Assembly (NCBI GenBank): GCA_938075195.1 | Contig: CALJGK010000024.1 | Coordinates: 1 to 39,256, forward strand | Origin: an uncultured SAR86 cluster bacterium | Lineage (GTDB): Bacteria > Pseudomonadota > Gammaproteobacteria > Magnimaribacterales > Magnimaribacteraceae | Direction: 5' to 3' | DNA length: 39,256 nt | Part shown: in pieces, positions 1 through 9,142 of the stretch | Layout: every line of letters starts with the position of its first letter | Position numbering within the stretch: the stretch's first letter is position 1 | The notes under the pieces: generated by a model | The model's input: only the letters and a program-made list of their open reading frames with translations | Databases searched by the model: none | Told to the model about the DNA's origin: nothing | Made by a program: the position numbers and the translations under genes

Positions 1-1170
1 GTTGCTTATGGTCTTGAATTCAGAGAAGAGCAGTTTACTGTTGTATCTGGAAATAAAGAAAGTTGGGAAATTGGACCGTACTTTAACCAAGGAGCTGGTA
101 TAGGTTCTAACGGTTTTGGTGGATTCAATCCTGATATGGCTGGAGTCTGGGATAGAAGTAACGTTGCTGTATATTTAGACCTTGAAGCTGATCTTACAGA
201 AAACTTCTTAATGGGTCTTGCTGGAAGGTATGAAGATTTTGATACTTTCGGAACTACAAGTAACTTCAAAATATCTGGTCTATACACAGTTAATGATGAT
301 CTAAGCTTAAGATTCACAACTAGTACGGGCTTTAGAGCACCTACTCCAGGACAAGGAAATATATCTAATATTTCTACAGTGTCTGGAACGGATGGTGTGT
401 TGTTCCAAAAAGGAACACTAGCTCCAACTAACCCTGTATCCGTAGCGTATGGTGGTAAAGAACTTCAACCTGAAGAATCTTTTAACGTATCTTATGGTGT
501 CGTTTGGAATGCAACTGATGCTTTATCTATTACCCTTGATGCTTATTCAATTGAATTAGAAGATAGAATTACACAAGGTAGTGACGTATCACTTACTTCA
601 GCTGACATCGCTAGTCTTCTAGCACAAGGTGTTCCTGGAGCTGGTGATTTAACTAACTTTAGGTTCTATGTAAACGACTTTGATACAACTACCGAAGGTG
701 TAGACTTAGTAGCTACATACTCAGCTGAAATGTTCAACGGCAATACAGACTTAACTTTTGTCTGGAGTACAGTTGAAACAGAAGTTGATAAAACTAGTGG
801 TCTAGTTGGTGCAGCAAGAATCGGTCAAATAGAAAGTTTACTTCCTGAATCAAGATGGAACCTAACAGCTGTTCACAATACTGGTGACTGGTCATTATTG
901 GCTAGATATAACTGGGTTGATGAGTGGATCTGGTGGGATATATATGCTGATCCTGTTTTCTCTGAAACAGTTGATGATATGTTTACTCTTGATCTAGAAG
1001 TTAGAAGAGATCTAGGTGCTTACACACTTACATTAGGAGCACAAAATGTTACTGATGAAGTCCCTGATAATCCTGCATCTACTCTATGTTGTGGTATGAA
1101 GTACCCTGAAGGTTCGCCTTTAGGATTTAATGGTGCTTTCTACTACTTTAAAGTAGGTATGGATTTCTAA
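1..1170 (+). CDS. TonB-dependent receptor, C-terminal part (5' end outside window)
   Basis: The reading frame is open from the first base, so the N-terminal plug domain and signal peptide lie upstream of the window. About 389 residues remain and all look like beta-barrel: alternating aromatic strands, acidic extracellular loops, a 'TGFRAPTPGQ' strand motif common in TonB-dependent receptors, and a last strand ending in YYFKVGMDF with the C-terminal aromatic residue that outer-membrane proteins need for assembly. An adjacent cysteine pair (LCCG) near the end may form a loop disulfide. By family, the protein would import a scarce substrate across the outer membrane using TonB energy; the substrate cannot be read from this fragment. 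The gene ends just before a strong hairpin terminator. Confidence 0.9.
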   Translation, partial: VAYGLEFREEQFTVVSGNKESWEIGPYFNQGAGIGSNGFGGFNPDMAGVWDRSNVAVYLDLEADLTENFLMGLAGRYEDFDTFGTTSNFKISGLYTVNDDLSLRFTTSTGFRAPTPGQGNISNISTVSGTDGVLFQKGTLAPTNPVSVAYGGKELQPEESFNVSYGVVWNATDALSITLDAYSIELEDRITQGSDVSLTSADIASLLAQGVPGAGDLTNFRFYVNDFDTTTEGVDLVATYSAEMFNGNTDLTFVWSTVETEVDKTSGLVGAARIGQIESLLPESRWNLTAVHNTGDWSLLARYNWVDEWIWWDIYADPVFSETVDDMFTLDLEVRRDLGAYTLTLGAQNVTDEVPDNPASTLCCGMKYPEGSPLGFNGAFYYFKVGMDF

Positions 1171-1187
1171 ATTAGATCTAAAAAAGG

Positions 1188-1213
1188 AAGGGCACTTAGG
1201 TGCCCTTTTTTTT
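1188..1213. terminator. Bidirectional rho-independent terminator between convergent genes
   Basis: An 8-bp perfect stem (AAGGGCAC / GTGCCCTT) with a TTAG loop is followed by a run of eight T on the plus strand. An A-run at 1180-1185 provides a U-tract for the minus strand. It serves the receptor gene on the plus strand and the amidohydrolase on the minus strand. The T-run reaches into the stop codon of the minus-strand gene. Confidence 0.88.
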
Positions 1214-2891
1214 ACTTTGAATAAACAATTGATCCATCAACAATAGTCATTTCAACTTGCGAGGACATAATTTCATCTTCTGGAATAGTCATAATATCTT
1301 TAGATAAGATTGTTAAGTCAGCAAGCTTTCCTGCTTCAATAGTACCTTTTATATCCTCTTCAAATACTGAATAAGCAGCCCATTTGGTAAACATGTAAAG
1401 GCCTTCTTCTCTCGTAACAGATTGTTCAAGATTCCAATAATCTTGATAGTAACCATCCAGATCTTTTCTGCTAACAGCCGCCTTAAATTCAACCCTAAGA
1501 TCTCCTATCTCTACAGGAGCATCTGATCCTCCAGCTACAAGTACGTCTAAATCAATTAAATTTCTCCAAGTGTATGCATTATTTAATCTCTCTTCTCCCA
1601 AGCGTTTATGAGCAAAGTATAAATCTCCAATAGCATGAGATGGTTGCATAGATGCAATCACATTCAAGTCTGCATATCTTTGTTGATCCTTTGGTAAAAT
1701 ATTTTGTGCATGTTCTATTCTCCATCTAGGCTCTTCAATCATTCTGTTGGCAGATGAAACAGTATTGAAGGCCTCCTCATACCAATCTAAAGTTACACTA
1801 TTAGCCAAATCTCCAATAGCATGCGTTTGGACTTGTATTCCATTCACTAGGGCTTTTATTAGCTTAGGCATTGTTTTATTTTTTTGAAAAATAAGAAAAC
1901 CCTTAGTTTCGTAATCATCATATTTTTTAAAAAACGCAGCACCCCTTGATCCTATTGCACCATCCGCATATAGCTTTACACCTCTTGCAGTAAGCATATG
2001 ATCTTCATCAAAATACGGACCATTATCAATAAATTTTAGAGCGTCATCTCCGTCACTAACATAAAATTGAATCCTTACCGGGAGACCTTCTTCATCTTTA
2101 ATTTCTTTTAAAAGTTCATAATCTGATAAAGGTGATCCAGCGTCATGCAATTGTGTCCACCCCATTTGCGCAGTTCTAATCAAACCCTCTTTCAAAGCCT
2201 GTTTTTCTTCTGTTCTCGATTTCTTGGGTATTATGGATTCTACAAGCAATGATGCTTTATCAATCAAGACGCCATTGGGCTCTCCATTTTGGTCTTTATC
2301 TATCTTGCCTCCAATTGGATCAGGTGTATCTCGATCTATTCCGGCCATTTCAAGAGCCAAACTATTTACAATAATTGCATGACCATCGGCTCTCTCAAGG
2401 GCAATAGGTTTATCTGTGGAGATTGCATCTAGTTCTTCTATAGTAGGAAATCGAGCTTCAGGCCATTTCTTCTCTATCCACCCTCTTCCTATAACCCAGG
2501 ATCCTTCTGGTATTGTATTTGAATGAATCTTAACTTGTGTCAGCATCCCCTTTAAACTCTCTGCCCCTTGGAGATTAAGATTGATCTCTCTATATCCAAT
2601 GCCTTTTAAATGAGCATGCGCGTCTATAAAGCCCGGATAAACAAAAGAATTCTCAAGATTTAGAATTTCTGTTGTTCCGCATTGATAGGTTAAAGAATCT
2701 TTATTGGAGCCTACAAATATAAATTTTCCGTCAAGTATTGCTAAGGCTTCTGCTTTAGCTTGTTGTTCATTGGCAGTGTAAATCTCGGTATTGAAAATAA
2801 GTAAATCTGCTCCTTTACATTCTTGTTCAGTCTCACATGCTGAAAGAAGTATCACAACAAAACCTAATGAGAAATTTTTATAAATATTCAT
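1212..2891 (-). CDS. YtcJ-like amidohydrolase (Amidohydro_3), lipoprotein
   Basis: A 559-residue metal-dependent hydrolase of the amidohydrolase superfamily. Residues 1-19 form a lipoprotein signal peptide with lipobox LSAC (Cys19), so it is probably membrane-anchored and periplasmic. The metal site starts at FIDAHAHL (His92, His94); later motifs are ADGAIGSRGA, QTHAIGD, RIEHAQ and GGSDAPV with the catalytic Asp. Family members cleave C-N bonds of amides, formamides or cyclic ureides, but the substrate is not predictable. ATG start preceded by AAAGG at proper distance; that site overlaps the stop codon of the CoA-transferase 12 nt upstream, so the two are co-transcribed and perhaps translationally coupled. 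Confidence 0.87.
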   Translation of the reverse strand: MNIYKNFSLGFVVILLSACETEQECKGADLLIFNTEIYTANEQQAKAEALAILDGKFIFVGSNKDSLTYQCGTTEILNLENSFVYPGFIDAHAHLKGIGYREINLNLQGAESLKGMLTQVKIHSNTIPEGSWVIGRGWIEKKWPEARFPTIEELDAISTDKPIALERADGHAIIVNSLALEMAGIDRDTPDPIGGKIDKDQNGEPNGVLIDKASLLVESIIPKKSRTEEKQALKEGLIRTAQMGWTQLHDAGSPLSDYELLKEIKDEEGLPVRIQFYVSDGDDALKFIDNGPYFDEDHMLTARGVKLYADGAIGSRGAAFFKKYDDYETKGFLIFQKNKTMPKLIKALVNGIQVQTHAIGDLANSVTLDWYEEAFNTVSSANRMIEEPRWRIEHAQNILPKDQQRYADLNVIASMQPSHAIGDLYFAHKRLGEERLNNAYTWRNLIDLDVLVAGGSDAPVEIGDLRVEFKAAVSRKDLDGYYQDYWNLEQSVTREEGLYMFTKWAAYSVFEEDIKGTIEAGKLADLTILSKDIMTIPEDEIMSSQVEMTIVDGSIVYSK

Positions 2892-2903
2892 TTTATTTAT
2901 CCT

Positions 2904-4133
2904 TTATTTATCTGACCAAAAAATAGATTTATTGTTCTTCAACTCTTCTAACTCGGAATCTTTGAAGCCCATTTCTTTAAGAACCTCTTTAGTGTGTTCA
3001 CCTACTTTGGGTGCTCTATTGAATTCAACCTTCTCTTCTTCTTCTATCCTGAAAGGACTATTGATAGTCATTAAGTTTTCAAAAGATTCATGCTCTAAAG
3101 GCACTAGTGTTTCTGTTTCTAAAAATTGCTTATCATGAGCATGATCTGTTGTTCTTCCTAAAACACCATAGGTTACACCTGAATCTCTTAGCAAATTATC
3201 AATTACACTTAGATCTCTACTTTTAAATTCTTCTGACAGTTCGCCTCTTATAGTGTCTGCATTTGCAAAAGGATCATCAAATGAAAAAAGCTCCCTCGTT
3301 TCCCAATCTCTCCTGTTCAAGATACTTATAAGCTTAGGCCACTCTATTCTTGAATTAATCATTCCCAGTGCAAACTCTCTATTATCTTTCGTAGAATAAA
3401 AGTCATAAAACGGATGCCTTGGTAATGGTTCAGGTCTTTCAGGAAATTCTATATTCATTAAAGCGGCTTGGATAAAAACACCATTAGCCCATGCTCCATT
3501 AGCCATTAATGAGGTTGAAACTTCACTTCCCTCTCCAGTTCTTTCTCTCTTATAAAGAGCTGTCATGATTGCTCCATAAAGTGCCATGCCGGTAGGATGA
3601 TCTCCCATTCCTGGAGTTGACCAAGCTACAGGATGGCTATTAGAAGGTCTAACAAAATCCATCAGACCACTTCTAGCCCACCACGCCATTGAATCGTAGG
3701 CTGTTCTGTCTGCTTCAGGCCCAACTTCCCCATAACCAGTAAGAGAAGCATAAATTAAACTTGGATTATGTGGTCTGATATCTTCCACAGTAATATTAAG
3801 TTTTTTTCTTACTGGAAAGGGCATATTTGTTATAAAGACATCTGCTTCTTTTACAAGATTAATCAAGATTTTATGAGCCTCTTGATCTTTGAGATTTAAA
3901 GAAATGCTTTTCTTATTTCTAGACGTAAGTTCCCAACAATAGTTCTCAGGGCCTTCTGGCATCCTTCCGTTAGAAATTAAGTTCCTTAGACTATCTCCAC
4001 TTTCAGGTTCTATCTTGATTACTTCTGCACCATAGTCCGACATAATCGTTGCTGCTGATGGTCCTGCAATAAAACTAGCGGCATCAATTACCTTTAAACC
4101 CTTTAAAAGAGGGTCTTTATTTTCTTTTTCCAA
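2904..4133 (-). CDS. CaiB/BaiF family (family III) CoA-transferase
   Basis: Transfers CoA between an acyl-CoA and a carboxylic acid in the cytoplasm. The N-terminus has the family signature GLKVIDAASFIAGPSAA followed by DYGAEVIKIE, and the catalytic aspartate sits in GDHPTG (Asp178 from this start). At about 409 residues it has normal family length. Start choice: a TTG at 4133 lies six bases after a GGAG; a second TTG at 4145 gives four more residues but has no ribosome site. No ATG is available. First gene of a two-gene operon with the amidohydrolase, divergent from an MFS transporter and a crotonase, suggesting activation of an imported organic acid. The acid itself is unknown. Confidence 0.88.
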   Translation of the reverse strand: MEKENKDPLLKGLKVIDAASFIAGPSAATIMSDYGAEVIKIEPESGDSLRNLISNGRMPEGPENYCWELTSRNKKSISLNLKDQEAHKILINLVKEADVFITNMPFPVRKKLNITVEDIRPHNPSLIYASLTGYGEVGPEADRTAYDSMAWWARSGLMDFVRPSNSHPVAWSTPGMGDHPTGMALYGAIMTALYKRERTGEGSEVSTSLMANGAWANGVFIQAALMNIEFPERPEPLPRHPFYDFYSTKDNREFALGMINSRIEWPKLISILNRRDWETRELFSFDDPFANADTIRGELSEEFKSRDLSVIDNLLRDSGVTYGVLGRTTDHAHDKQFLETETLVPLEHESFENLMTINSPFRIEEEEKVEFNRAPKVGEHTKEVLKEMGFKDSELEELKNNKSIFWSDK

Positions 4134-4139
4134 AATTTT

Positions 4140-4143
4140 CTCC
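4140..4143 (-). promoter_or_regulatory. Shine-Dalgarno GGAG that fixes the CoA-transferase start
   Basis: GGAG on the minus strand with a six-base spacer (AAAATT) to the TTG at 4133. It overlaps the alternative TTG at 4145, so the downstream TTG is the better start. Confidence 0.6.
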
Positions 4144-4155
4144 AAATTCTTAGAA

Positions 4156-4163
4156 ATTATAAT
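4156..4163. promoter_or_regulatory. Self-complementary ATTATAAT, possible shared divergent -10
   Basis: This 8-bp palindrome reads TATAAT on both strands. It lies between the minus-strand CoA-transferase/amidohydrolase operon and the plus-strand MFS/crotonase operon. I find no convincing -35 on either strand in this AT-rich gap, so the call is weak. Confidence 0.3.
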
Positions 4164-4237
4164 AACTAATTTATTAAATAATTTTTAATTAATCTTATTT
4201 GAAGGTATCTTGTAAGCTTCTTATTGGGGAAAAATAT

Positions 4238-5485
4238 ATGCAACAAAGATTTAAAGTTATAGCTCTAACAGTGGCAGCGGTATTTATATGTTATATAGAT
4301 AGGGTTGTGATTTCTTTAGCTATCATCCCTATGAGCGCCGAAGCAGGATGGTCGGAAACTCAAAAAGGAATAATTCTAGGCAGTTTCTATATTGGTTACA
4401 TGGTAACTCAGATTTATGGGGGGTTGCTTTCAGATAGGATAGGCGCAAAAATAGTTTTGGGTGTTGGGTTGATTGTTTGGTCTATATTTACCCTTATAAC
4501 CCCTTGGGCATTCTTTGGCGGTATGATCTCCCTTATCATCGCAAGAATAGGCATGGGCTTAGGAGAAGGTATAACCTTCCCTGCTTGGCATAGTCTCTAT
4601 GCGCGGTGGGTTCCTTTTAGCGAGAGAGCTAGATCAGTAGCAATAACAAATAGCGCAATTCCTATAGGTACTATATTCGGACTAGTCGTAACACCAATCA
4701 TAATTTTGAATTTAGGATGGCAATGGGCCTTCTATTTGTACGGCGGGCTGGGTTTTGTCTGGTATATTTTCTGGCAAAGAATAGTCGAGTCTTCTCCAAA
4801 AGAAGATTTAAATATTTCATCTGAAGAACTAAAGTTTGTTACAGAAAATGCTCCAGCAAATGAGAAAGCTGAAGCCCTTCCCTTTTCAGAATGGCGATCA
4901 AATCGAGCGCTATGGGCAATAACTGTTGCTCATTTCTGCAGTAACTATAGTTTATTTGTTTTCTTATCATGGCTGCCCATATTCATAAAAGATGGCCTTG
5001 GTGTACCTATGGCAGCAGTTGGGCTGCTGGCAATGCTACCTCATATTGCTTCTTTCATATTTATTAATATTGGTGGTTACTTTGCGGACTACTTAACCAA
5101 TAGAGGGATTCGCCTTCTTACCGTTAGAAAACTTTGTAATTCAATAGCATTTGGAGGAAGTGGGATATGTTTGTGTATTGTTCCAGAGCTTGAAAGTGTT
5201 GCTGGAATCATTGCAATAATGTGTTTAGGAAATGTTTTCGGTGGGTTTAGTGCAGGAGGTTTTATCGTAAATCATGCTGATATTGGTCCCAAACACACAG
5301 GAAGATTAATGGGCATTACTAATATGGTGGCTGCACTGCCTGGTCTTGTTGGAGGTGTGCTGACCGGAATAATCCTAGATGCAACAAACTCATGGGATAT
5401 GGTATTTTATGTAGTAGCTGGTATAACTTTCTTTGGAGGGATCTTTTATTTCCTCTTTGCCAGTACTGACAAACAATTTGATTAA
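4238..5485 (+). CDS. MFS transporter, anion:cation symporter (SLC17-like) type
   Basis: A 415-residue inner-membrane permease with about twelve hydrophobic segments. An early arginine in the first helix (CYIDRVVIS), the loop GGLLSDRIGAK between helices 2 and 3, and GEGITFPAWHSLYARW followed by ERARS match the ACS/SLC17 branch, which carries organic anions with protons or sodium. Start: ATG 4238 follows GGGGA by seven bases; an in-frame TTG at 4199 lacks a ribosome site and adds a polar tail before helix 1. The crotonase gene begins 7 nt after the stop, and the CoA-transferase operon is divergent, so the cargo is probably a carboxylate fed into CoA metabolism (inference). Confidence 0.87.
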   Translation: MQQRFKVIALTVAAVFICYIDRVVISLAIIPMSAEAGWSETQKGIILGSFYIGYMVTQIYGGLLSDRIGAKIVLGVGLIVWSIFTLITPWAFFGGMISLIIARIGMGLGEGITFPAWHSLYARWVPFSERARSVAITNSAIPIGTIFGLVVTPIIILNLGWQWAFYLYGGLGFVWYIFWQRIVESSPKEDLNISSEELKFVTENAPANEKAEALPFSEWRSNRALWAITVAHFCSNYSLFVFLSWLPIFIKDGLGVPMAAVGLLAMLPHIASFIFINIGGYFADYLTNRGIRLLTVRKLCNSIAFGGSGICLCIVPELESVAGIIAIMCLGNVFGGFSAGGFIVNHADIGPKHTGRLMGITNMVAALPGLVGGVLTGIILDATNSWDMVFYVVAGITFFGGIFYFLFASTDKQFD

Positions 5486-5492
5486 AATAAAT

Positions 5493-6302
5493 ATGAATAC
5501 AACTATAAAAAAAGAGTTAAAAGATAATGGGGTCTTAATTTTAACTCTCAATAGACCTGAAGTTCTTAATGCAATGAATAAAGACTTAATCATGGGTCTT
5601 TACGAGACCTTCCAAGAAATAGAGAAAGAAAAAGATTCTAGGGTGATAGTTATTACAGGAGAAGGTAGAGGATTTTGTTCTGGGGCAGATCTAGCAAATG
5701 GTGGCTGGCCGAGCGAAGAAGGTATGTCGGGAGGCGAGATAGGTGCAAACAATATGGAAATTGGCTTTAATCCTTTGATAAGACTAATAACCTCTATAGA
5801 TAAACCAGTTATAACCGCAATAAATGGTATGGCAGCCGGAGGTGGTGTAGGTTTAGCCCTATCAGGAGACTTAATAGTCGCTTCTGAATCTGCAAAATTT
5901 AAATTGGTCTTTGGACCCAATCTTGGGATCATTCCTGATGTTGGCGCTTCTTGGTTTGTACCCAACTTAGTAGGAAGAGCAAGAGCTAACGGAATGGGAT
6001 TGCTTGGAGATGATATATCAGCTAAACAAGCTAAAGAATGGGGATTAATTTGGGACTATTATCCTGATGACCAATTCATAGAAGAAACGCTAAAAATAGC
6101 CAACAGACTGGCTGATGGAGCTATTAAGGGCTTAAAAGCGGTATCTAAAGCACACAATAAAGCTCTTTCTGGCACTCTAAGTGAACAACTAGATCATGAA
6201 AGAGATACTCAAAGAGTCTTGTTAGATAGTGAAGAATTTAAAGAAGGTGTTGGGGCATTTCTTAGTAAAAGGAAACCTAATTTTAGAGATTTAGATCAAT
6301 AA
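5493..6302 (+). CDS. Enoyl-CoA hydratase/isomerase (PaaG-like crotonase)
   Basis: A 269-residue crotonase-fold enzyme acting on acyl-CoA thioesters. Oxyanion-hole segments are GRGFCSGADL (about residue 58-67) and NGMAAGGGVGLALS (about 111-124). The segment GIIPDVGASW, then GRARANGMGLLG and AKEWGLIW, closely follows PaaG, the epoxyphenylacetyl-CoA isomerase, with its catalytic Asp (here Asp149). The hydratase-type paired glutamates are not both present, so isomerisation is more likely than hydration. The chosen ATG starts 7 nt after the MFS stop and gives a normal family N-terminus; there is no good Shine-Dalgarno. Its 3' end overlaps the convergent CIA30 gene by 7 bp. Substrate unknown. Confidence 0.87.
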   Translation: MNTTIKKELKDNGVLILTLNRPEVLNAMNKDLIMGLYETFQEIEKEKDSRVIVITGEGRGFCSGADLANGGWPSEEGMSGGEIGANNMEIGFNPLIRLITSIDKPVITAINGMAAGGGVGLALSGDLIVASESAKFKLVFGPNLGIIPDVGASWFVPNLVGRARANGMGLLGDDISAKQAKEWGLIWDYYPDDQFIEETLKIANRLADGAIKGLKAVSKAHNKALSGTLSEQLDHERDTQRVLLDSEEFKEGVGAFLSKRKPNFRDLDQ

Positions 6303-6838
6303 AGCTCTAGACCTGCTACATCTATATCGGCATAGAAATCTTTTCCATAAGCAACGATACCGATACTCTTAATTGTTGTTGGATCAAATTCTTCGGGAAC
6401 AAACCGACTAAACCTTCCTTCACTTTTGTTAAATGAAGAAAAAGGTATTTCTAGCCATTGCCAATCTTTTGAAGCAATAAAAGGTGAGCCGTAATACAAC
6501 CATGGCAGTCTAGTCTTTGACGTTCGTAGAAAAAGATAATATTCCTCACCGTTCCCTCGAGTTCTAATCTTCAAACCCTTATAAGGTAAGTCTTCTATCT
6601 CCAACTCAGCTCTAAACTGAATAAAGCCTCCGTTATTTTCAGTGCTGACTTGTCCTTCCATGTGATAAAAAGAAAGACCATTTTCTTCCTTCTCTAAAAA
6701 ATTAACTTCGGAAATACCACCCATAACTTGATCAGAGAAAGGAGTCCACTCAACTCTTTTGTCATTTAAATTATCAATAACTTCTGGCATTGCTTTTAAA
6801 GAAATAAGTAAACTAAATATAACTATAAATATTCTCAT
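6296..6838 (-). CDS. CIA30-domain protein, exported
   Basis: About 180 residues with an N-terminal hydrophobic stretch (MRIFIVIFSLLISLKA) that looks like a signal peptide. The mature part matches the CIA30 domain: an opening NDKRVEWTPFSDQVMGGIS, then GGFIQFRAEL, a KGLKIRTRGNG strand, W-rich strands and DIDVAGLEL at the end. This jelly-roll domain is related to carbohydrate-binding folds. It was named for a mitochondrial complex I assembly factor, but bacterial copies have no proven role. Two ATGs are possible (6838 and 6853); neither has a clear ribosome site. The gene stands alone, convergent with the crotonase and divergent from the quinoprotein dehydrogenase. Confidence 0.75.
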   Translation of the reverse strand: MRIFIVIFSLLISLKAMPEVIDNLNDKRVEWTPFSDQVMGGISEVNFLEKEENGLSFYHMEGQVSTENNGGFIQFRAELEIEDLPYKGLKIRTRGNGEEYYLFLRTSKTRLPWLYYGSPFIASKDWQWLEIPFSSFNKSEGRFSRFVPEEFDPTTIKSIGIVAYGKDFYADIDVAGLELY

Positions 6839-6930
6839 ATATAAGTTAATCATATAGTAAATCTTATGAAGGTGTATATTCCAAAAGGTAAAAAAAAGAG
6901 TTAGAGTAAGACTAATAATTGGGAAAATTA

Positions 6931-9141
6931 ATGAAGAATAAAATCTACTTTTTAGTATTTGCACTAGCGATAATTATTTCTGGTTGTAGTAATTCCGAGG
7001 AAGAGACTATTGCTGAAAAATCTATTGATTCAGGATCTTCGTCTATAGGTCTAATAGATGATGACAGAATATTATCTGCAGAATCTGAACCTGGAAATTG
7101 GTTAGCCTATGGAAGGACTTACGAAGAACAAAGATTCTCCCCCTTAGAGCAAATCAATAAAGAAACAATAGGTGATTTAGGACTAGTTTGGTCTAAAGAT
7201 ATGGGTACCAATAGGGCACTCGAAGCTACTCCAATAGTCGTTGATGGAATAATGTTTTTTACAAGCACCTGGAGCAGAGTTTATGCGGTTGATGCTTTGA
7301 CAGGAGAAACAATCTGGAAATTTGATCCAAAAGTTCCCGGAGAATGGGCAAGAAAAGCCTGTTGTGACATTGTGAATAGAGGTGTTGCGGTATACAACGG
7401 TAAAGTTTATTCCGCTAGTCTTGATGGAAGACTTTTTGCTTTAAACGCTGAAAATGGAGAACTAGTTTGGGAAGTTGACACCATCATTGATAGAACAAGA
7501 GCTTACACAATAACAGGAGCTCCCAGAGTGGCTAAAGGTAAAGTTTATATTGGAAATGGGGGAGCCGAATATGGCGTAAGGGGATATGTTACGGCTTATG
7601 ACTCAGAAAGCGGAGAGCAGGAATGGAGGTTTTATACAGTCCCTGGTAATCCTGATTTAGGCTTTGAAGATCCTGCAATGGAAATGGCTGCAAAAACTTG
7701 GAAAGGAACTAACTGGTGGGAATTTGGAGGTGGAGGAACAGTATGGAACTCAATAGTCTTTGATCCCGACTTTAATAATATTTATCTAGGTGTAGGAAAT
7801 GGCTCTCCTTGGACAAGAGAAATACGCTCACCTGGCGGTGGAGATAATTTATTTCTTTCGTCTATAGTTGCTGTTGATGCAGATACAGGTGTTTATAAGT
7901 GGCATTATCAAACTACGCCTGAAGATAATTGGGACTATACTGCTGTTCAAGATATGTCGCTAGCAGATATGGAAATTGATGGAGAAATGAAAAAAGTTCT
8001 ACTTCAGGCTCCAAAAAATGGCTTTTTCTATGTAATTGACCGAGAAGACGGGAAAGTTCTCAGAGCACATCCATTTGCAGCAGTTACTTGGGCAACTCAT
8101 GTTGATCTTGAGACTGGAAGACCGGTTGAAAATCCAGAAGTTGACTATACAGAAAATGGTGCCTGGGTCTTACCAGGTCCTCTAGGTGCCCATAATTGGC
8201 AGGCTATGTCGATCGATATTGATGCTGGGTTAGCCTACATACCTACTCAAGAAAATGCTTTTTTCTATGCAATACAGGAGGACTACAAAAAAACGGGTGT
8301 CTATAAAAGAGATCCGGGAAGATGGAATATGGGTATAGAAATGAGCTCGTTAGCTCAAAATATTTTAAATAATCTAGAATCACAACCAAAACCTGGAGGT
8401 TTTCTAAAAGCCTTTGATCCCCTTACAGGTGAAACAAAATGGTCAGTGCCTATTCCCCATTACTGGAATGGCGGTGTCCTTGGTACAGCTGGTGGACTGG
8501 TATTCCAAGGAGATGCATTAGGAATGTTTTCTGCTTATGACAAAGAAACAGGAGAAAGGCTTTGGGAATTCAATACATACACCTCAATGCTTGCTCCTCC
8601 CATCACTTTTGAAATTGATGGAGAACAATATGTATCAATCCTCACTGGCTCTGGTGGTGGTGATATGTTTGGTGGGGAGCCTTTACCACCGATAGAGGTA
8701 CAAGCCTCTCTAACGTATAATAATTTTGGAAGAATGCTTACTTTCAAGCTTGGGGGTCAAAAAACTCTCCCTATTCCAAATGTAAGAGATAAAACAATTC
8801 CAGAACAGAAACTAGTGCAAGTTAGCATTGATCAATTGCAAAATGGAGAAGGCAACTACAATGATTATTGTGCAGTTTGTCACGGATTTATTGTTAAATC
8901 TGCTGGTGGCATACCTGACTTAAGGAAAATGTCTGCTGGTACTCATGATGCATTTAATCAAATTGTTTTAGAAGGCCTGCTTGCAAGTAACGGTATGGCG
9001 TCATTCTCAGATGTTCTTTCTGAACAGGAAGTAGAAAATATTCATCATTATGTCAAAGCAAGAGCTCATGAAGATAGAGAAGTGGCTCTTGGTAACTTGG
9101 AAGCTCCTCAATTTACTTGGTTTGGACAAGAAGAGGAGTAG
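6931..9141 (+). CDS. PQQ-dependent quinohaemoprotein alcohol dehydrogenase, lipoprotein
   Basis: A 736-residue periplasmic dehydrogenase that would oxidise an alcohol and pass electrons through haem c to the respiratory chain. A lipobox ISGC (Cys19) predicts membrane anchoring. The eight-bladed propeller shows tryptophan-docking repeats (such as LDGRLFALNAENGELVW), a vicinal disulfide pair Cys144-Cys145 that contacts PQQ in this family, and DNWDYT with the likely catalytic Asp. A C-terminal cytochrome domain has CAVCH (Cys647, Cys650, His651) and a likely axial Met in NGMASF. The ATG follows GGGA at six bases; an in-frame TTG at 6919 has none. No PQQ synthesis genes lie in the window. The next gene is convergent, 1 nt away. 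Confidence 0.9.
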   Translation: MKNKIYFLVFALAIIISGCSNSEEETIAEKSIDSGSSSIGLIDDDRILSAESEPGNWLAYGRTYEEQRFSPLEQINKETIGDLGLVWSKDMGTNRALEATPIVVDGIMFFTSTWSRVYAVDALTGETIWKFDPKVPGEWARKACCDIVNRGVAVYNGKVYSASLDGRLFALNAENGELVWEVDTIIDRTRAYTITGAPRVAKGKVYIGNGGAEYGVRGYVTAYDSESGEQEWRFYTVPGNPDLGFEDPAMEMAAKTWKGTNWWEFGGGGTVWNSIVFDPDFNNIYLGVGNGSPWTREIRSPGGGDNLFLSSIVAVDADTGVYKWHYQTTPEDNWDYTAVQDMSLADMEIDGEMKKVLLQAPKNGFFYVIDREDGKVLRAHPFAAVTWATHVDLETGRPVENPEVDYTENGAWVLPGPLGAHNWQAMSIDIDAGLAYIPTQENAFFYAIQEDYKKTGVYKRDPGRWNMGIEMSSLAQNILNNLESQPKPGGFLKAFDPLTGETKWSVPIPHYWNGGVLGTAGGLVFQGDALGMFSAYDKETGERLWEFNTYTSMLAPPITFEIDGEQYVSILTGSGGGDMFGGEPLPPIEVQASLTYNNFGRMLTFKLGGQKTLPIPNVRDKTIPEQKLVQVSIDQLQNGEGNYNDYCAVCHGFIVKSAGGIPDLRKMSAGTHDAFNQIVLEGLLASNGMASFSDVLSEQEVENIHHYVKARAHEDREVALGNLEAPQFTWFGQEEE

Positions 9142-9142
9142 C

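Noticed and set aside
5600-5965. Open 121-codon frame on the minus strand
   Set aside because: Antisense to the crotonase gene and without a recognisable domain.
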